Shown: positions 6,143 through 10,213 of the stretch, piece after piece
Layout: every line of letters begins with the position of its first letter
Position numbering within the stretch: position 1 is the first letter of the stretch
NCBI GenBank assembly: GCA_014523485.1
Contig: JAATVK010000067.1
Span: forward strand, 1 to 10,213
DNA length: 10,213 bases
Source: Nitrososphaerales archaeon TH5894
Lineage (GTDB): Archaea; Thermoproteota; Nitrososphaeria; Nitrososphaerales; Nitrososphaeraceae
Reading direction: 5' to 3'
Position numbers and translations under genes: made by a program
Notes under the pieces: generated by a model
Database searches by the model: none
Seen by the model: only the letters and a program-made list of their open reading frames with translations
What the model was told of the DNA's origin: nothing

Positions 6143-6587
6143 ATTATTTATAAAATAAAAGAGAATATATTCCATTTTTTTCATATTTCATATACAATAT
6201 ATACAACCTACTACTTTAACATTAGGTATAATCTAACGCTAACAGTGTTTATCATTCTTTACATAACGATGTAATGATTATTTTTCTCTATTAATATTTA
6301 TGATATTTTTTAAAATAGATTGGGAGATTTTTGAATATTCTTGTTTTTCAAGAAATTTATTATCTAAAGAATACTGTAACAGTTAATGTTCTTCGTAGTT
6401 TATCTTTTTTACACATTGAATGAATTTATAGTATAAAAAATAAAGAATTAAAAAATATAGTTTTTTACATATCATTGTATAATCTTTACTTAAACAATGG
6501 ATAAATATTTGTTATTTTTCCCTTTTTTTCTGACAATGAGAATAACAATCTTTTTTTACTGTCATCGTTAAAAACTTATGAATTAAA
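6143..6587. other. Divergent intergenic region, no gene supported
   Basis: This very AT-rich sequence lies between the glycosyltransferase start and the Cys/His protein start. It has TATA-like boxes for the minus-strand gene. For the plus-strand gene the best AT box is at about 6499-6507, which would leave a leader near 55-60 bases. The plus-strand open frame at 6086-6274 has no ribosome site and consists only of AT-rich codons. Confidence 0.55.
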
Positions 6588-6803
6588 ATGAGTGCTCTTT
6601 CAGATGATAATAATAATAATAATGCAAATGACGTTTGTTTTTATTGTTCCCATATAGACTCGGTTCATTTCTTCTATAATAAACACGTTTTTGAAAACAA
6701 TGAGCTCAATGACACTCATGCAGGCTGCAGTTATGTTAATTCCGATGGAAGTACTTGTATTTGTCCTGGATTTAGGTCTCAACATACAAATAATAATAAT
6801 TAA
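6588..6803 (+). CDS. Small Cys/His-rich putative zinc-binding protein, 71 residues
   Basis: An Asn-rich N-terminus (8-15) leads to a compact Cys/His core: C17-x2-C20 followed at once by His22, His27, His33, then H44-x2-C47, C57-x1-C59 and a closing PGFRS. The order CxxC-x-H, H, C, then CxCPGF recalls short prokaryotic zinc proteins of the CxxCxH...C...CxCPGF type, so one or two bound zinc ions are likely. This is inferred from the motif; the ligand set and partner are unknown. The C-terminus ends in an Asn run like the N-terminus, which suggests flexible ends. There is no signal peptide or membrane span. The ATG at 6588 lacks an obvious Shine-Dalgarno, and no clear TATA lies 25 bases upstream. 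The gene stands alone on the plus strand; the antisense frame at 6600-6785 is a shadow. Confidence 0.75.
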   Translation: MSALSDDNNNNNANDVCFYCSHIDSVHFFYNKHVFENNELNDTHAGCSYVNSDGSTCICPGFRSQHTNNNN

Positions 6804-6984
6804 TTATGCTATTCTAAACAAATAGTTTAAAAAATTGATATATAGTGCCTTATATTGTTATCTATTTTATTATTATTCATATCATTTTATAGGTATATAA
6901 TAATTAAACCTTATAAGATCACCCCTAAAAGGACTTATGGAATATAGATGATGAAATGGAATCCCCCTTTTCTAGTATAGAATT

Positions 6985-7110
6985 ATGTCACAATTATTGT
7001 CTATAATGCGGCAAAATATTTATAGAATTTCTCATCCTATTGGAAATACAATTTTATTTGTTGTGTGGTATGGATTAAAATTTGTTACCTTAAGTTATAA
7101 GCTTGAATAA
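6985..7110 (+). CDS. Possible 41-residue small protein
   Basis: An ATG at 6985 opens a 41-codon frame to TAA at 7108-7110 (start MSQLLSIMRQNIYRISHPIG, then NTILFVVWYGLKFVTLSYKL). The second half is hydrophobic enough for a short membrane-associated helix, and the amino-acid mix is more protein-like than random AT-rich frames. An in-frame TAG lies upstream, so it cannot be longer. A second ATG at residue 8 overlaps the stop of another short open frame (TAATG). Two short hairpins follow directly after the stop. There is no good Shine-Dalgarno, and the best TATA-like box (AATATAG, near 6942-6948) would give a leader of about 15 bases. It could equally be a remnant or chance; no family recognised. 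Confidence 0.3.
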   Translation: MSQLLSIMRQNIYRISHPIGNTILFVVWYGLKFVTLSYKLE

Positions 7111-7111
7111 A

Positions 7112-7131
7112 TAGATAATATTCATTATCTG
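7112..7131 (+). repeat. Short hairpin just after the 41-residue ORF
   Basis: AGATAAT at 7113-7119 pairs perfectly with ATTATCT at 7124-7130 around the four-base loop ATTC, with a possible T-G pair outside. It begins two bases after the 41-residue ORF stop. AT-rich arms make it weak, but the position suits a transcript 3' end. Confidence 0.35.
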
Positions 7132-7137
7132 ATATTT

Positions 7138-7162
7138 TACCTTCATATAGAAGAAGAAGGTA
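7138..7162 (+). repeat. Second hairpin with GAAGGTA arms
   Basis: TACCTTC at 7138-7144 pairs perfectly with GAAGGTA at 7156-7162 across 11 bases, only seven bases after the first hairpin. Together the two could shape or protect an RNA 3' end, or the second could be an operator-like site. Confidence 0.3.
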
Positions 7163-7573
7163 TGTAACATTCTTTTTACAATTGTGATTCCTACAATCAA
7201 TTAATTTTCCTTTTTTAGTATTTTATTCATACAGTTATAATCACGATATGATTAATATAATTGCGTGAATTTCATTGTTTGAGGTGGTCAATTCCTAATT
7301 TTTCGTACATTGACTAAATTGAATAACATATTTTGTTCTCCTAAAAAGCTAACTCTACTACTCGAAATTGAATACTCATATTTACATAATACTCATTATA
7401 ATTTCATAATCTATAGTATTTATTATCTATTAATTAAACTAACACAATTGCAATATTAATGTAAATAGAATTGTAAATTTTTAGTAAAGTTTGAACTACT
7501 GAACCTTATTTTTGACCAAATTTACACTTCGTATTTAAAAATGAATATATTGGTTTTTGCTTTTGTGAGAGTA

Positions 7574-8173
7574 TTAAAAATCACCAAAACCTCCTCCATC
7601 AAATCCCTCAAAGCCTGCATCACCTCCACTGGTGGTATCCATTTCACCTGCTCCAACATCACTACTATCACCAGTGGCTGCTGTGTCTTCTGCTCCTGCT
7701 GTATTCTGATCTACTTGGCCTTCAGTTGCTGCACTTTCTGCAGGATTCATTGCCATTCCCATAAATGACATCATAGACGCAAAAAATATCATGTTTAGAA
7801 TTCCTGAAAATAACATCATAGGTATCCACATTCTATTCGAGTCCATAAAGCTTTGGATTTGAGATTTATCTCCGGTTTGATATAGTTGTTGTAGACGTTC
7901 TGATTTTTCAGATAATTCTTCTTTCTTTGTATTAAGTATTTTTATTCCTGTATCTGCTATGTCAAGTTCTATTTTCTTATTACCAAAGAAACCTTTCTTT
8001 TCTTTTTTAATTAATATTTTTTGGGCAACCAAATCATTTACAATCAGCTCGACTTCATCCTTGGATAATTTTGTAACTTTGGAAATACTATCTATTTTTT
8101 TCATACCTCTAGCAACTGCATCTAATACTATAAAGTGATTCGGGCTTTCATTGAACTTTCGAGTAGAAGCCAT
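7574..8173 (-). CDS. Membrane-anchored winged-helix protein with a Gly/Asp-rich tail
   Basis: The 199-residue product has three parts. Residues 10-83 look like a winged helix-turn-helix: a first helix (HFIVLDAVARGM), a helix-turn-helix with the recognition helix near KDEVELIVNDLVAQ, and a beta wing around ILIKKEKKGFFGNKKIEL, like MarR/ArsR-type DNA-binding domains. A charged helix (84-110) follows. A Met-rich hydrophobic span (about 115-142) should be a single membrane helix. The tail (143-199) is Ala/Thr/Asp-rich and ends in alternating Phe/Gly (FEGFDGGGFGDF). The N-terminal domain is probably cytoplasmic, giving a membrane-tethered regulator, but DNA binding is inferred from fold pattern only. 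The ATG at 8173 fits a TATA box at 8198-8206 and a nearly leaderless transcript. The transporter gene upstream on the same strand is 243 bases away and probably not co-transcribed. The plus-strand frame at 7541-7768 is a shadow. Confidence 0.8.
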   Translation of the reverse strand: MASTRKFNESPNHFIVLDAVARGMKKIDSISKVTKLSKDEVELIVNDLVAQKILIKKEKKGFFGNKKIELDIADTGIKILNTKKEELSEKSERLQQLYQTGDKSQIQSFMDSNRMWIPMMLFSGILNMIFFASMMSFMGMAMNPAESAATEGQVDQNTAGAEDTAATGDSSDVGAGEMDTTSGGDAGFEGFDGGGFGDF

Positions 8174-8197
8174 ATACTATAATTTTAGTAATAAGAC

Positions 8198-8206
8198 TAT
8201 TTAAAT
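8198..8206 (-). promoter_or_regulatory. TATA box of the winged-helix gene
   Basis: TTTAAATAG on the minus strand, centred about 29 bases before the ATG at 8173. Transcription should start some four bases before the ATG, consistent with the lack of a Shine-Dalgarno. Confidence 0.5.
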
Positions 8207-8416
8207 TAAATGTTGAATGTACATATAAACAATTTGATAAAAGGTATAGACAAATAAAAAAATAGTTTTAATAATATTCAGTAATATTAGGATTTTGTTG
8301 ATTTCAGAATGCTCTAGCATGTAACATATTGAATTAATAATCAGTGAGAATTAAAATGAAGCATTTCTCCTTGCTATCAGAGAAACCTATTTTTTCTTTC
8401 TAATACCGTAATTTTT

Positions 8417-9484
8417 TTACTTCTCTAGGAGTTTAATTTCATTTGTAATTGAATTTAAGTGATCATTATAATTTTTGAATGAATGAGGGATTATGGTCAA
8501 GCTTGCAAAGTTGGAGAACTTTGAACGTATTACCATTTCAATATCATTTAACAAGAGAGCTACATCACCAAATCTTTTTCTTCCATCTAGTTCGATGTGA
8601 ACTTCTGCATGCAGTGCCATACCTGTGGGACGCACTAAGATTGATTTTACATTTATGATTTCACCGGTAAATCTTTCCTTGATTAATTTTCTTAGTTTAT
8701 CAGAGACGTTTGTGTCTTCACATGAATCTACTAATATGAAAGAAGATTTCTTTAATGACAAATATGATACATAGAATATATACACTGCAATTATCATTCC
8801 GCCAATGGCATCCATTTGGAGAAATCCAAATTGTGTAGCGACTAATACACTAAAAAATCCAATTATAGAGGCCGATCCATCCTTTACAGAATTCTTAGCA
8901 TCTCTCTTTAGAGAGACGAAGTTATATTTATTGGCTATTTTTCTCATTTCAAAAGCTCTATATATTGATACAAAGCTTGCGGAGGCTAACACTGCCATAG
9001 TTATAAACGGTTGTTCAATTTCCTTTGGATTTACTAATGCTTGATATGAATTATAGAATATTATTGCTCCAATTATTATCATACCAATAGCAGCCATTAA
9101 AACAGCAAAACTTTCTACTTTCTGATAGCCATATGGAAATTTTCTATTTGGAGGCCTGTGAGCTATGCGCAATCCAAGTAAAACTAGAAAAGATATTATG
9201 GCGTAAGAGAAAGAATCTATACCAACTGCTATTGCGACTATACTACCACTCCAATAACCAATTAATAGCTCAGAAATTCCTATAGAGAGCAATAGGAGTA
9301 TAGAAATCTTTGCAATTTTTTGACCTGCAATCAGACCCTCATTAACAATATATTTGTTATGAGTTTTTTTGGTAAAGGTTAACTTGCTTTTTCTAGAATG
9401 TTCATTTGTTAAATTTTTTTTTAAAGCTATTAGACTACCTTCAGTTTTTTGACTGTGGGTATCTACAGCGTAATGACTGTCCAA
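8417..9484 (-). CDS. Cation diffusion facilitator (CDF) family metal transporter
   Basis: The 355-residue product belongs to the CDF family, whose members export divalent metals such as Zn, Fe, Mn or Co in exchange for protons. A polar N-terminal extension (1-50) precedes six membrane helices at about 56-76, 80-105, 126-146, 158-178, 204-221 and 224-243. The inter-helix signature FPYGYQKVE (116-124) replaces the usual FPYGHxKxE, with Tyr for His. In helix 2 the metal pair is D90-x3-Y94, and in helix 5 N198-x3-D202 (DAKNSVKD), where typical members have D/H-x3-D and H-x3-D. The C-terminal cytoplasmic domain (255-335) keeps HAEVHIELDG with His292 and His296, plus PHS at 333-335, as in metal-sensing domains. 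The start is a TTG at 9484: a TAG precedes it in frame, there is no ATG before residue 130, and a TATA box at 9514-9523 fits. The metal is undecided. Confidence 0.9.
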   Translation of the reverse strand: MDSHYAVDTHSQKTEGSLIALKKNLTNEHSRKSKLTFTKKTHNKYIVNEGLIAGQKIAKISILLLLSIGISELLIGYWSGSIVAIAVGIDSFSYAIISFLVLLGLRIAHRPPNRKFPYGYQKVESFAVLMAAIGMIIIGAIIFYNSYQALVNPKEIEQPFITMAVLASASFVSIYRAFEMRKIANKYNFVSLKRDAKNSVKDGSASIIGFFSVLVATQFGFLQMDAIGGMIIAVYIFYVSYLSLKKSSFILVDSCEDTNVSDKLRKLIKERFTGEIINVKSILVRPTGMALHAEVHIELDGRKRFGDVALLLNDIEMVIRSKFSNFASLTIIPHSFKNYNDHLNSITNEIKLLEK

Positions 9485-9513
9485 CTATTTTAGTACTCTA
9501 TTATGGATTTAAT

Positions 9514-9523
9514 GATATTTAAA
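9514..9523 (-). promoter_or_regulatory. TATA box of the CDF transporter gene
   Basis: TTTAAATATC on the minus strand, centred about 35 bases before the TTG at 9484. It predicts a leader near ten bases and so supports the unusual TTG start. Confidence 0.5.
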
Positions 9524-9708
9524 GCCTTATGTTTGCATACCATAGTCTATACAATTCATTAAATTACTGATAATTAATTTTTGAACATAATCAAGACATT
9601 CATATCTAATATCGAACAGAGCAAACACATTAATAAAATTTAAATTTAATAATTCTGATATTTTGAGTATCTTCTATGGCTATTTCCTAAAAAATTTATT
9701 TATATGAT

Positions 9709-9831
9709 ATGAGAAAATTTGACACTGGTAACGATGGAATCCTTTTTACTAAAATAAAATTAATATTAATACCAATAGGAAATAAAGCTATATACATAAT
9801 ATTGAATATATTTTTATATACCGTGAAGTGA
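9709..9831 (+). CDS. Doubtful 40-residue ORF
   Basis: An ATG at 9709 opens 40 codons to TGA at 9829-9831 (start MRKFDTGNDGILFTKIK, then a hydrophobic Ile/Leu-rich stretch). The first 15 residues look coding, and the rest could be one membrane helix, but Ile and Leu from ATA/TTA codons are also what chance gives in AT-rich DNA. No Shine-Dalgarno or correctly placed TATA box is clear. A weak hairpin overlaps its stop. No family recognised. Confidence 0.2.
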   Translation: MRKFDTGNDGILFTKIKLILIPIGNKAIYIILNIFLYTVK

Positions 9832-9866
9832 GAAATTCACCGAATTACTTAACTATAAATATTTTC

Positions 9867-10213
9867 TTAATTCAATTCTTTAATTGTTACTAGTTTGATT
9901 AGTCTACCCTTTGGGTTCGTTTTTATTTTCATCCAGTTAGTTATAGGTAGGATGATATGAACTAACGAACAGTTTTCCATAATAATTAACTCATTTGTAA
10001 TTAGTTCAATAAGATTTTCTAGAATAGGATTATGTCCAACTAACAAAACCATATTAACATCATTAGATATTTTACTAATTACATCTATGATGTAATTTTT
10101 TGGATTGGTTTCATAAAGCAATTCTGATAGTTGAATTTCCTTTTTGTAACAGATTGATTCTGCTAATATGTCGGAAGTATCTTTAGCTCTATTAGCAGTT
10201 GAACTAATAATCA
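9867..10213 (-). CDS. sixA: SixA-type phosphohistidine phosphatase (histidine phosphatase superfamily), partial
   Basis: The frame runs off the right edge of the window, so the N-terminus, including the first catalytic RHG-type motif, is not visible. The 114 visible residues begin with SSTANRAKDTSDILAE, matching the SSxxxRAxxT-A segment of SixA, with the Arg expected to bind phosphate. A helix and a variable strand follow, then VLLVGHNPILENLIELIT, where the GHNP His is the second catalytic histidine of the superfamily. A short strand-rich C-terminus ends at KELN. In bacteria SixA removes phosphate from histidine phosphotransfer proteins; in archaea the substrate is not established. The missing part should be about 45-55 residues, as SixA proteins are near 160. 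A TTG at 10121-10119 could be mistaken for a start but lies inside the domain, so the gene is not short. The promoter lies outside the window. Confidence 0.85.
   Translation of the reverse strand, partial: IISSTANRAKDTSDILAESICYKKEIQLSELLYETNPKNYIIDVISKISNDVNMVLLVGHNPILENLIELITNELIIMENCSLVHIILPITNWMKIKTNPKGRLIKLVTIKELN

Larger units (their letters stand above)
6804..7573. other. Long spacer with a possible 41-residue ORF and two hairpins
   Basis: This 770-base region holds the possible small ORF at 6985-7110 and the hairpins at 7112-7131 and 7138-7162, each entered separately. A GC-richer patch at about 6916-6970 breaks into several very short frames and may be decayed coding or an unrecognised RNA. 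From 7200 to 7573 I see nothing beyond AT-rich sequence. Confidence 0.5.
9485..9866. other. Spacer between the SixA-type gene and the CDF gene
   Basis: This holds the CDF promoter on the minus strand and a doubtful 40-residue plus-strand ORF (9709-9831). An imperfect hairpin at about 9821-9843 (GTGAA and TTCAC arms) sits at the end of that ORF, 24 bases past the SixA-type stop, and might mark the 3' end of either transcript. Confidence 0.5.

Noticed and set aside
6086..6274. Plus-strand open frame of 62 residues
   Set aside because: It starts inside the glycosyltransferase gene on the other strand and consists of AT-rich Ile/Tyr/Thr codons without support.
7541..7768. Plus-strand Cys/Thr-rich open frame that resembles a Cys-rich protein
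   Set aside because: Antisense to the Gly/Asp/Ala-rich tail of the winged-helix protein; the cysteines come from reading GCA/GGT-type codons backwards.
8361..8395. Hairpin TTTCTC/GAGAAA followed by a T run as a plus-strand terminator
   Set aside because: No plus-strand gene precedes it, arms are only six bases, and for the minus-strand CDF transcript the T run is on the wrong strand.
8805..9044. Plus-strand open frame inside the CDF gene
   Set aside because: Antisense to conserved CDF membrane helices.
10119..10121. TTG as the start of a short 84-residue phosphatase
   Set aside because: The frame is open through the SSTANRAKDT motif to the window edge, so the gene begins outside the window.

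Overview
The window looks like chromosomal DNA of an ammonia-oxidising archaeon of the class Nitrososphaeria (Thaumarchaeota), most like the low-GC, low-coding-density genus Nitrosocosmicus. This is inferred from several signs. The DNA is very AT-rich, with long gene-poor spacers. AT-rich TATA boxes lie about 25 bases before leaderless or nearly leaderless starts. Transcripts end in oligo-T tracts without strong GC hairpins. Protein style also fits: Asn/Gln/Thr-rich secreted proteins, Asn-rich tails, a membrane-anchored winged-helix protein and many tiny Cys/His zinc proteins. No rRNA, tRNA, CRISPR array, insertion sequence or complete mobile element was seen.

Layout. 1-1222: a long acidic, disordered protein with an aromatic C-terminal helix (+). 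1223-2625: mostly spacer, but it hides a minus-strand pair (a 31-residue ORF whose stop codon directly abuts the start of a 56-residue zinc-ribbon protein, 2024 down to 1758), a possible 23-residue micro-ORF (+) and a purine-rich gene remnant (+, 2480-2602). 2626-3294: a short MscS-type mechanosensitive channel (-). 3822-4337: a secreted helical protein with sequons and an acidic tail (+), followed by an oligo-T terminator. 4796-4848: an isolated G-rich tract. 4872-6128: a GT-B fold glycosyltransferase (-). 6588-6803: a small Cys/His protein (+). 6985-7110: a possible 41-residue ORF followed by two hairpins. 7574-8173: a membrane-anchored winged-helix protein (-). 8417-9484: a cation diffusion facilitator with altered metal-site residues and a TTG start (-). 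9709-9831: a doubtful 40-residue ORF. 9867-10213: a SixA-type histidine phosphatase (-), cut by the window edge.

The genes do not form one pathway. Apart from the tight 31/56-residue pair, each has its own spacer and most have their own promoter. The shared theme is envelope and homeostasis: a pressure-sensing channel, a metal transporter, a secreted protein, a glycosyltransferase and a membrane-tethered DNA-binding-type protein. I see no clear new defence or mobile system. The points most worth a second look are the hidden zinc-ribbon pair, the gene remnant beside a truncated MscS, the unusual CDF metal site and the several tiny ORFs.
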